Of a DNA stretch of 13,277 nt, positions 5,164 through 13,277 are shown in pieces. Position numbers and translations under genes: made by a program. Source of the DNA: an uncultured Pseudomonadota bacterium (lineage in GTDB: Bacteria; Lernaellota; Lernaellaia; Lernaellales; Lernaellaceae); assembly GCA_937967875.1 (NCBI GenBank), contig CALBTQ010000619.1, positions 1 to 13,277 of the forward strand, in the 5' to 3' direction. Position 1 is the stretch's first letter, and every line of letters starts with the position of its first letter. The notes under the pieces were generated by a model that saw only the letters and a program-made list of their open reading frames with translations, had not been told where the DNA came from and did no database searches.

Positions 5164-7783
5164 TCGCCACCACCATATTTTCCGCACTTAAATATCGACG
5201 CGTCACCCGGGCGATATCCTCGTCGGTGAGTCGCTGCACTTGCGCGGCGAAACGTTCGTGCACACGGTAACCGAGCCCGAGCAGTTCATTGAGTCCGACG
5301 GTCTGCGCGAGGCTGGCGTTGGTCTGCAAATGCAATCGATGACTGCCGATTAGATAACGCTTGGCTCGCTGCAGTTCGCGGCCGCGCGGCGGCTCATGCA
5401 ACACACGGTCGATCTCCTCTCGCATCGCGGTCAATGCCAGGTCGGCGGACTGGTTGCCGGTGGCGATGTACACGCCGAACGCCCCGCGCTCCACGCCGTC
5501 CTGCTGGAAGCTGTAAACGCTGTAGGCAAGATTGCGCCGATCGCGCAGCTCGAGGAACAGGCGACCGCCCTGCCCGGACAACGCGGCGCTGAGCAGTTGC
5601 AGAGCCACTTCGTCACGCGAGCCGATGTTGCAGCCGAGCCAGCCGATCTGAATGTGCGCCTGTTCTTTGGGAATGACGCGCTCAGCGAACACCAAGCCGT
5701 TGGGCGCGACCGGCTCGGAGTGCGTCAGCGGCGCAAAGCCGGTAGGCGGCAGATCGCCGAAAGCCTCGCCGACCAGATCGTACGCACGTTCATATTCCAC
5801 GTCGCCGGAAATGGAAATTACAAGATTCGCCGGATCCAGCAGGGCGTCCCAGTAGGCTTGAATGTCGTTTCGCTTAATCGCCGGCACGGTGCGCTCATTG
5901 CCCAGCAGCGTGCGCCCGTATGGATGCTCGCCGTAGAGTTTTTCGGCGAACAGGTCGCGCACCAGCGCCTGCAAATTGGTTTTGCGTTGCGCGATGCGGC
6001 CCAGCACCATCTGCTTCTGGCGCTTGATTTCCGTGGGTGAAAACGCCGGCCGCCGCGAAGCCTCGGCCACCAATTGCATGCCCTTGGCGAAATCGACGGC
6101 CAGAAAATCGCCGGCGATGCCGATGGTGTTGAATCCGGAAACACCGCGCACGCCGGCCGCCAGATCATCGACCTCGCGCGCGAATTGCAGCGCCGATTTT
6201 TCCGTCGTGCCGCGCGCCAGCAAGCGAGCGGTCAGTCCGGACAGGCCGCCCAGTTGCGGCGGCTCATAGCGCAATCCGCCGAGCATGCCGGTGCGAATGT
6301 ACACCAGCGGCGCGTGGTGCGTTTCGTTGACCACCAAGCGTAGGCCATTGGGCAACACGGTGCGGAGTAAGCGATTACGCCGTTTGCGTTTGGCGGGTGA
6401 CGACGGATTCTCGGCGACCGTCGCAGCGGCGGATTTCGCCCGGCTTGCGACGCCCGGAAACCGGAGATAAATCGGCCGTGCGATCGATTCGATTTCGCGT
6501 AGCGACATCTTCTCGCCTTTGGGCAGCAGCACCGATCCGGTCAGCCGTTCGTGGCGGAAAATTTCGTAGGCCGCCTGCCGCAAGGAATCGCGCGTGACGT
6601 GCCGCATCTGTTCGAGATAAAGGTCTTCGAGATGAATGTCGCCGGTGAGGATCACCGAATAGCCGAGCCCCTGCCCGATGCCGCCGACCGTCTCGCGCCG
6701 ACCGACGAAGGAAGCCTCGACCAGTTTTTTCGCACGCGCCAACTCGGGCGCGGTAACGTACTGCTCACGCAGGCGATAAAGCTCGTGGAGAATTTCGCTC
6801 AACGCGGGGCGCACTTTTTCGGCCGTGGTGGTAGCGTCAACGGCAAACAGGCCGGGATCCTTCGGCGCGAATAAATGCGTGGATACGTCGAAGACCAACT
6901 GCCGCACCGATTTGACGCGATGCTCGAGCCGCGAACTTTCGCCGGCGCTGAGGATGGTGGCCAGGATGTCGAGCTCGGCGGCGAAGGGCTGGTTCCACGC
7001 CGGGCCGGGAAAGGCCAGGTACAGATGCGCCTCGTGAATGGGATCGCGCAGCACGAGGCCGCGGAATTTTTTCTGCAGCGGTTCGTCCGGACGCAGGCGT
7101 CGTTTCGTCGTAGCGGCCTGCGGTTTGCCGAACAGGCGATGAATCAACCGCAACGTTTTTTCCGGTTCGAAATCGCCGGCGACGGCAAGCACGAGATTTC
7201 GCGGTTGGTAATGGCGGCGATAGAACGCCAGCACGTCTTTGCGACGCAAGCCTTGCAGCACCTTGCGCGTGCCGATGATCGGCCGACCGTAGGGATGAAC
7301 GGCGAAGACTTTGTCCCAGGTCGACTCGGCCAGGTGCGAATTGGGTAAGTCGCGGTACATGGCCAGTTCCTCGAGCACGACCTGAATTTCTTTTTTCAAT
7401 TCGTCGGCGGCGAATGCGGGTTGAAAGATGGCATCGGCAAGAATGTCGAGACCGATCGCCGTTTCGTCTTTTCCCACGGTCAGGTAGTAGCAGGTGGAAT
7501 CAAAGCTGGTAAAGGCGTTGATGTCGCCGCCGGCGGCTTCGACCTCGGCGGCGATCTGGCCGACGCCGCGCCGGGCGGTGCCCTTGAAAATCATGTGTTC
7601 GTGCAGGTGGGCCAAACCCGCTTCGGCGGGCAGTTCATCGGCCGAACCGACCTCGACCCACATCGCCATGGACACCACCGGCGCAAAGGTCGTGCGTTGC
7701 AACACGACGCGCAGGCCGTTGGCCAGCGTGATGAGCGTCGGATGTGTCAGTCGGTCGTCGTCGCGGGAAACGTCTTTTGCCAC
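5150..7783 (-). CDS. M16 zinc peptidase with two fused modules
   Basis: An 877-residue insulinase/pitrilysin-family (M16) protein. The first module carries the inverted zinc motif HLHEH (H59, E62, H63), with the third ligand expected at the Glu pair around 138-139 in QVVLEEL. The second module begins around 470 (TVLPNGLRLVVNE) and lacks HxxEH (GGLSGLTAR at that place), but keeps the C-terminal-half signature RDRRNLAYSVYS. This is the usual active-plus-inactive clamshell, here on one chain joined by a basic, Ala/Pro-rich linker. The start is GTG at 7783, preceded by AAGGAGG with 4-nt spacing; an earlier GTG at 7813 lacks such a site. No signal peptide or lipobox is visible, so the cytoplasm is the default location. 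The gene starts 37 nt inside the Agl23-like gene. The substrate is unknown; peptide degradation or processing is inferred from the family. Confidence 0.9.
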   Translation of the reverse strand: MAKDVSRDDDRLTHPTLITLANGLRVVLQRTTFAPVVSMAMWVEVGSADELPAEAGLAHLHEHMIFKGTARRGVGQIAAEVEAAGGDINAFTSFDSTCYYLTVGKDETAIGLDILADAIFQPAFAADELKKEIQVVLEELAMYRDLPNSHLAESTWDKVFAVHPYGRPIIGTRKVLQGLRRKDVLAFYRRHYQPRNLVLAVAGDFEPEKTLRLIHRLFGKPQAATTKRRLRPDEPLQKKFRGLVLRDPIHEAHLYLAFPGPAWNQPFAAELDILATILSAGESSRLEHRVKSVRQLVFDVSTHLFAPKDPGLFAVDATTTAEKVRPALSEILHELYRLREQYVTAPELARAKKLVEASFVGRRETVGGIGQGLGYSVILTGDIHLEDLYLEQMRHVTRDSLRQAAYEIFRHERLTGSVLLPKGEKMSLREIESIARPIYLRFPGVASRAKSAAATVAENPSSPAKRKRRNRLLRTVLPNGLRLVVNETHHAPLVYIRTGMLGGLRYEPPQLGGLSGLTARLLARGTTEKSALQFAREVDDLAAGVRGVSGFNTIGIAGDFLAVDFAKGMQLVAEASRRPAFSPTEIKRQKQMVLGRIAQRKTNLQALVRDLFAEKLYGEHPYGRTLLGNERTVPAIKRNDIQAYWDALLDPANLVISISGDVEYERAYDLVGEAFGDLPPTGFAPLTHSEPVAPNGLVFAERVIPKEQAHIQIGWLGCNIGSRDEVALQLLSAALSGQGGRLFLELRDRRNLAYSVYSFQQDGVERGAFGVYIATGNQSADLALTAMREEIDRVLHEPPRGRELQRAKRYLIGSHRLHLQTNASLAQTVGLNELLGLGYRVHERFAAQVQRLTDEDIARVTRRYLSAENMVVAIIRG

Positions 7784-9246
7784 AAGTCCTCCTTGACCAG
7801 CAGGTAGATCCACCAGCCCGGAAACACCGGGTAGGTTTCCGAATGATAATCACCGGTGAGCCGTTCGGCCAATTCGTCGTATTCATTGCTGCGCACGATC
7901 ACCACCGGCGCGGTGATCTTTTTCGGCAGATCGTTTTTTTGCACGCGCAGTCCCTTGTAGTGATGCAGGTACGGCCGGCCGGGATTTTTCGCGCCGAAGG
8001 TCATGAAGATCGGCAGATCCTTTTTGCCTTCATATGCCGTCGCCACCTGCGCGAGCACCGGGAGCATTTCCTCGTAACCGCGCAGGGTCTGCACATAGAC
8101 GATCTTGTAATCGTTGTCGTCGTATTCCTCGAAGTTGAGGCGATACGACGCCAGCCCATAGATCGTCAGCCCGGCGAGAATCAGCACGCCGAGCGTGATG
8201 CGCCAGGGCAACGGCCGCGCCAGTTCCCACAGATCGGTGAAGCCGACCGCGCCCAGCATGATCCAGGTCAGACCGATCGTCAGTACGCACCAAGGCGTTT
8301 TGTAGGGGATCAGCGAGTAGACGGCGAGCGTGACGACGGCGATGACGATCAGGGAGATCGTCTGCGTCTGCCGCTTCCACAGGCCGCGCCCAATCGCCCA
8401 GGCGGCGAAGGGCAATGCCGGCAGGTAGTACTTGCCGAGCATTATGAAAAAGTAGGTCCACGGTTTGGCGTGCGGTTTTTCACGAAAGCCGGTATCCAGC
8501 CACGGCAGATAGGCTTTGAAGAAGTCGACGATGCCGTTGGGATTGGTCAGGAAGCTGGTAAACAGAAGAATCCAAATGGTCAACGACAGGCCGGCGGCCC
8601 AGAGCAGGTATTGTCCGTGAAACAAGTTGCGTGGTTCGAACTCTTCGTTGCGCTTGCCGGTCGCGACGTTCCCGAGCCACAGAACGATCACCGCCGCGCC
8701 GAAGGCCATCACGCTGATCGACGCGGTTTCCTTGACGGCAAAAGCGATGGTCAGAAACATCCAGAAGCCGATCACGTTGGCGGCGGTGGCCCGGCGGGCG
8801 GCGGCGAGGAAGGTCCAGAACATGCCGACGGTGGCGAACGAAAAGTATACTTCGTGAATAAACGTGCGGGAAAAATAAACGTCGGCTGGGCTCAAGGCCA
8901 GGATGGCGGCGGCCAACAGCGCGCCCGGGCGGCCGATCAACCGGTATTGCGCCAGCAGAAAAATGACTGCGAGCAGGCCGAAAAGCGTCGGCGTGAAGCG
9001 CATGGCGATCTTCGAGTATCCAGCCAGCCAAGCGGCCGGCATGGCGATGAAATACAGAAACGGACCATGATAAGCGCTTGGATTATAAGCGTAATTGAAG
9101 TCGTTCACCAATTTCTTGGTAAAGGAGTAGTTGACCGATTCGTCGTGATGGATCGGCTTGAGGTCCAGCCTGTCGAACCGGAACCACGCGGCCGTCAAGA
9201 CGAGCAGAATCGCCGAAATCAACCAGATTTTTTGTGCTCTCGACAT
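7747..9246 (-). CDS. Agl23-type (TIGR03663) membrane protein, GT-C-like
   Basis: A 499-residue polytopic membrane protein matching the 'flippase activity-associated protein Agl23' family from memory of its signatures: HHDESVNYSF at 33-42 after the first membrane segment, NPSAYHGPFLYF at 55-66, a central FSRTFIHEVYF stretch and LIPYKTPW near residue 320. The acidic pair after segment 1 (D35, E36) and the overall plan (about ten membrane helices over 1-365, then a soluble C-terminal domain) resemble GT-C glycosyltransferases such as ArnT/PMT, which use lipid-linked sugar donors. The archaeal association is with N-glycosylation and flippase loci; the bacterial function is not established. ATG at 9246 is the only sensible start, although no clear Shine-Dalgarno is visible. 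It is divergent from mreB across 207 bp and overlaps the M16 gene by 37 nt. Confidence 0.8.
   Translation of the reverse strand: MSRAQKIWLISAILLVLTAAWFRFDRLDLKPIHHDESVNYSFTKKLVNDFNYAYNPSAYHGPFLYFIAMPAAWLAGYSKIAMRFTPTLFGLLAVIFLLAQYRLIGRPGALLAAAILALSPADVYFSRTFIHEVYFSFATVGMFWTFLAAARRATAANVIGFWMFLTIAFAVKETASISVMAFGAAVIVLWLGNVATGKRNEEFEPRNLFHGQYLLWAAGLSLTIWILLFTSFLTNPNGIVDFFKAYLPWLDTGFREKPHAKPWTYFFIMLGKYYLPALPFAAWAIGRGLWKRQTQTISLIVIAVVTLAVYSLIPYKTPWCVLTIGLTWIMLGAVGFTDLWELARPLPWRITLGVLILAGLTIYGLASYRLNFEEYDDNDYKIVYVQTLRGYEEMLPVLAQVATAYEGKKDLPIFMTFGAKNPGRPYLHHYKGLRVQKNDLPKKITAPVVIVRSNEYDELAERLTGDYHSETYPVFPGWWIYLLVKEDLWQKTFPATTTD
7784..7794 (-). promoter_or_regulatory. Ribosome-binding site deciding the M16 start
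   Basis: Minus-strand AAGGAGG (7794-7788) plus a 4-nt spacer leads directly to GTG at 7783. It lies inside the end of the upstream Agl23-like gene, so the M16 gene is probably translated by re-initiation or from its own site on a shared mRNA. Confidence 0.75.
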
Positions 9247-9351
9247 GCGGCGAATCTTGGCACAGGGCCGTCGATTTGGTCAATAAGCAACCGTAAACCT
9301 GAACCAAATTCTGGAAAAGTTGTCCAAAGGGTATGAAAAATTTGAACTTGA

Positions 9352-10491
<1,140 letters not shown>

Positions 10492-10501
10492 TCTTTCGTC
10501 T

Positions 10502-10531
10502 CCCATCCCTGTGGCGAAGCGGGATAGAGGG
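10502..10531 (+). promoter_or_regulatory. Small stem-loop in the mreB-mreC spacer
   Basis: CCC (10502-10504) plus ATCCC (10505-10509) can pair with GGGAT (10521-10525) and, across a 3-nt bulge, GGG (10529-10531), with an 11-nt loop. No T tract follows, so it is not an intrinsic terminator. It could be an mRNA processing or stability element that sets MreB above MreC, or it may be chance. Confidence 0.25.
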
Positions 10532-10543
10532 CATTAGCGATCC

Positions 10544-11383
10544 ATGTTTCAGTTCTTCACGCAACATCGCGTGCTCATGCTTGTCTTGCTGCTGGTGCTG
10601 ATCGGGTTGCATCTGCTCAGCGGCGGACTTCGCCACAAGACCCAACTGAATTTTTTCGACAAAGTCATCCTGGTCGTTTATACGCCGATCTATAAGATCC
10701 TTTCCTGGCCTTTCGCCAAATCGGCGCTGCTGATTTCCAAGTACCTCTATCTGGTCGACCTGAAGGAATCCAACGCGCGATTGCGTCTGCAAAACCGCGA
10801 GCTCAAGGGGTTGATCACCGACGGCGACGAACTGCGCGCCGAAAACGAGCGCCTGAAGACGCTGCTGCAACTCAAAAGCAACGAGCAGCAACCGGTGGCC
10901 TTCGCGCGGGTGATCGGGCGCAGCAACAACGCCGAATTTCGCACCATGCTCATCGACGCCGGGACGATGGACGGCGTACAGGTCGGTATGAGCGCGGTTG
11001 CGCCCGAGGGGCTGGTCGGCTTCATTGCCGGGGCGGTGCCCAACGCGGCGAAGGTCGTGTTGATCACCGACGCGAGCGCACGTATCGACGCCATCATTCA
11101 ACGCACGCGCACGCGGGCGATGGTCTTCGGCCGTGGGGCCGACGCCTGCGCGCTGGAGTACCTGGAATCGGGCGTGGACGTGGCCGAGGGCGACCGGTTG
11201 ATCACCTCGGGTCTGGGCGGCGTGTTTCCCAAGGGCTTGCCGATCGGCGTGATCGCGGGCGTGACGCGCGGCGACTACGGCGTGCTGCAGGAAACGGACA
11301 TTCAACCGGCGGTCGATTTGGACGCGCTGGAGGAAGTGGCCGTTCTACCCGGCGGACACGGAATGATGGAGCTGCTGCGATGA
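10544..11383 (+). CDS. mreC: Rod shape-determining protein MreC
   Basis: A 279-residue bitopic inner-membrane protein that bridges cytoplasmic MreB/MreD and periplasmic wall enzymes and activates PBP2. A short cytoplasmic N-terminus and one membrane helix (about 9-27) are followed by a coiled-coil-like region (about 70-112, rich in Leu, Glu and Arg, e.g. LRAENERLKTLLQL), and then the periplasmic beta-barrel pair with MreC-like stretches IDAGTMDGVQVGM, EGLVGFIAG, LITDASARIDA and LITSGLGGVFPKGLPIG. The length is typical. No strong Shine-Dalgarno precedes ATG 10544; GAGGG lies about 12 nt upstream. It overlaps mreD by 4 nt (ATGA), so the two are probably translationally coupled. Confidence 0.95.
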   Translation: MFQFFTQHRVLMLVLLLVLIGLHLLSGGLRHKTQLNFFDKVILVVYTPIYKILSWPFAKSALLISKYLYLVDLKESNARLRLQNRELKGLITDGDELRAENERLKTLLQLKSNEQQPVAFARVIGRSNNAEFRTMLIDAGTMDGVQVGMSAVAPEGLVGFIAGAVPNAAKVVLITDASARIDAIIQRTRTRAMVFGRGADACALEYLESGVDVAEGDRLITSGLGGVFPKGLPIGVIAGVTRGDYGVLQETDIQPAVDLDALEEVAVLPGGHGMMELLR

Positions 11384-11901
11384 AGAAGTTTTTCCTTTTT
11401 CTTGCCGTCGGCTTTCTGCTGATCATCGCACAATCGATCTGGCGCATGAGTATTCCATTCGGCTCGCCGGACTTCCTTTTCATTTTGATCGTCTACTCGG
11501 GCATCTACCGCAACCGGCTGATCGGCCCGTTGCTCGCGTTCGTGTTGGGCATCTGCATCGACGCGCTTTACGGCCTGCAACCGGGCATGTTCGCGGTGAT
11601 TTATACGGCGTCCTTTTTCCTCTCGCGCCTGAGCGGCCGCCGCTTTTACATGCGCAGCTATCCGTTCCAACTGCTGATCGTCGTGGCGATGACCGCGCTG
11701 GCGAAGCTGTTGCAATTCGTGATCCTGCGCACGCTGGATCCGCAACCGGACCTGGCCGCGTTGATCTGGGATTCGACCTGGCGGCAGATGATTTGGAACG
11801 GCGTGTTGGCGATTCCCATTGTATCGTTGCTCGAACGCATCGACCTGTGGACGGAAGACGATTATTCCGACCGCTTTATGGGACGCATTGGGGTGTTCTA
11901 A
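11380..11901 (+). CDS. mreD: Rod shape-determining protein MreD
   Basis: A 173-residue integral membrane protein of the elongasome that works with MreC, probably balancing MreC's activation of PBP2. About five hydrophobic segments are visible: 3-20, 28-43, 46-68, 72-84 and 98-117, with a further amphipathic stretch near 141-152. The PDFLFILIVYSGIYRNRLIGPLLAFVLG region, including a GICIDALYG-type turn, is characteristic of MreD. The start overlaps the mreC stop in ATGA. The TAA stop is followed immediately by the GTG of mrdA with no spacer. Sequence conservation of MreD is low in general, so the call rests partly on its position between mreC and mrdA. Confidence 0.92.
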   Translation: MKKFFLFLAVGFLLIIAQSIWRMSIPFGSPDFLFILIVYSGIYRNRLIGPLLAFVLGICIDALYGLQPGMFAVIYTASFFLSRLSGRRFYMRSYPFQLLIVVAMTALAKLLQFVILRTLDPQPDLAALIWDSTWRQMIWNGVLAIPIVSLLERIDLWTEDDYSDRFMGRIGVF

Positions 11902-13230
11902 GTGGTTGAGCAAACCTCCCCGGAAAAATCTTACGGACGCAGCCTCAACATCTATATGACGGCGGTGATCGTCGCCTTTCTCATTCTGCTGGGGCGTCTG
12001 TGGTTTTTGCAGATCATCCAAGGATCGAAGCTCACCGAACGCAGCGAAGCCAACCGCATTCGCGCCTACCGTATTACCGGTTCGCGAGGCATGATCAAAG
12101 ACCGCTTCGGCGATTTGATCGTGGACAACCGGCCGTCGTTCGACCTGCTCTTCAATCCCCGCGCGGTAAACGAAGGCGAGGAAATGGATTACCTGCGCAA
12201 TCTCGCCGGGAAAGTCGAACTCGATCTGGGCGTCATCCAAAGCCGGATGGACGGGAATAAAAACCGCACGACGATCAAGATCAAAGAGGACATCACGCGT
12301 GACGAACTGGCGCGCATCGAAACGCTGTCGATGTTTTATCAGGGGCACGAGTATCCGTTGCGCATCGAGAAGGTCGGCAAGCGCACCTTCAAGTACGGAC
12401 GTTACTTCGCACATATCGTCGGCTACACCGGCGAGATCGACCAGGATCGCCTGGAGGCGCCGGAATATGCCGGGTATCGCGCCGGCGACCGCGTCGGTCG
12501 GTTCGGCGTCGAATCGTTTTACGAACAATATCTGCGCGGCGAATTCGGCCTGCGCAAGGTCGAGGAAGACGCGCGCGGGCACCGCATTCGCGCGCTGGAA
12601 TACACGCCCGCCCTGCCCGGCAAGGATCTGGAGCTGAACCTGATCGTCGAGTTGCAGGAAACGGCGGCGCGGGCGATGGGCATCTACGCCGGATCGGTGG
12701 TGGCGCTGGATCCGCGTAACGGTCAGGTGCTGGCGATGTACAGCGCGCCGAGTTTCGATCCGGAGTTGTTCAACCAGCCCCTGACGCAGGCGCAGTGGGA
12801 CGCGCTGGCCAACGATTCGCTCAAGCCGCTGCAAAACAAAGTCATCGGCGGCATGTATCCACCGGGTTCGACGTTCAAGGTGGTTTCGGCGCTGGCCGGT
12901 TTGCAGGAAAAGGAAATCACGCCGCAAACGACCTTCGAATGCCGCGGGCAGTGGAAATTCGGCGACCGCTTCTTCCGTTGCCACAATGAAAAAGGCCATG
13001 GTTGGGTGCCGCTGATGGTCAGCCTGATGCGTAGTTGCGATATTTACTATTATAAGTTGTCGGTACAATTGGGCATCGAGCGCATCGCGAAGTATGCGCA
13101 GCTGCTCGGCGGCGGGCGCAAGACGGGCATCGATCTGGACGGCGAATTGAGCGGGCTGATTCCGACGCCGGAATGGAAGATGCAACGCTACGGCCAGGAA
13201 TGGATGCCGGGCGAAACGCTCAACTCGTCG
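11902..13230 (+). CDS. mrdA: Penicillin-binding protein 2 (peptidoglycan transpeptidase), 3' partial
   Basis: Class B penicillin-binding protein, the DD-transpeptidase that cross-links lateral-wall peptidoglycan with RodA. 443 codons lie in the insert and the rest is lost at the adapter. GTG at 11902 directly follows the mreD stop, with GGGGTG just upstream; the internal ATG at residue 19 would cut into the membrane-anchor approach. A cytoplasmic tail and one membrane helix (about 19-40) precede the periplasmic pedestal domain, including GSRGMIKDRFGDLIVDN around 69-85 and YGRYFAHIVGYTGEI around 165-179. The transpeptidase domain shows SVVALDPRNGQVLAM and YPPGSTFK with nucleophile S323 and K326, then SCD at 378-380, the SxD form usual in PBP2 instead of SxN. 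The KTG motif lies beyond the cut. The frame reads through into adapter-coded RSEEHTSELQSPNT, which is not part of the protein. Confidence 0.95.
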
Positions 13231-13277
13231 AGATCGGAAGAGCACACGTCTGAACTCCAGTCACCGAATACGAACTC
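13231..13277 (+). other. Illumina TruSeq-type adapter with index (artefact)
   Basis: From 13231 the sequence is the TruSeq index adapter, beginning AGATCGGAAGAGCACACGTC, followed by index CGAATACG at 13265-13272 and the start of the constant region with one mismatch (AACTC where ATCTC is expected). It is the exact reverse complement of positions 2-44 over 43 bases (13231-13273). Genomic sequence ends at 13230. A long minus-strand frame that opens here gives the contaminant peptide MLFRSR and should be ignored. Confidence 0.98.

Noticed and set aside
7744-9336. Plus-strand 530-codon frame
   Set aside because: It is antisense to the Agl23-like gene and highly charged, as expected from the reverse of a membrane protein gene. 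No domain is recognised.
11302-13245. Minus-strand 647-codon frame, the longest apparently novel protein after the M16 gene
   Set aside because: It starts in the adapter (MLFRSR) and is antisense to mrdA, mreD and the end of mreC. The plus frames contain the STFK and SCD motifs and are clearly the genes.

Overview
This is a GC-rich bacterial fragment with sequencing adapter at both ends. Positions 1-44 and 13231-13277 are Illumina TruSeq-type adapter carrying the same index in opposite orientations, so the biological insert is 45-13230 (13,186 bp). Both terminal genes are cut at the insert boundary and read open into adapter. The 43-bp inverted terminal repeat is therefore technical, not biological.

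The insert suggests an uncultured Gram-negative-like bacterium: it has a complete mreBCD set followed by mrdA (PBP2), two predicted Tat substrates and NapH/NapG-type iron-sulfur modules. I lean towards the Desulfobacterota/Myxococcota neighbourhood or a related candidate phylum, but that is an impression from gene style only.

Layout: (1) 45-4302, minus strand: an eIF2B-like protein, a PHP-domain phosphoesterase coupled to it by a 1-nt stop/start overlap, then, after about 60 bp, a Tat-targeted DUF362 protein and a large polyferredoxin that looks like NapH fused to NapG. (2) 4363-5163, plus strand: a stand-alone CinA/MoCF-domain protein, divergent from block 1. (3) 5150-9246, minus strand: Agl23-type membrane protein, then a double-module M16 zinc peptidase whose start lies inside the Agl23 gene; the M16 gene runs tail-to-tail into cinA with a 14-nt overlap. 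(4) 9454-13230, plus strand: mreB, mreC, mreD and the first 443 codons of mrdA, the rod-shape elongasome operon; rodA would be expected next, beyond the fragment.

The mre/mrd block is conventional: MreB filaments, MreC/MreD in the inner membrane and the PBP2 transpeptidase act together in lateral wall synthesis. The least ordinary parts are the NapH-NapG-like fusion, which has an internal twin-arginine motif behind several membrane segments (a possible Sec/Tat dual-route protein) next to the Tat-targeted DUF362 protein, and the eIF2B-like/PHP pair in which the catalytic Cys of the related isomerases appears to be Ser. I saw no CRISPR array, tRNA, rRNA, transposon or phage gene. No gap between genes exceeds 300 bp; the largest is 9247-9453.
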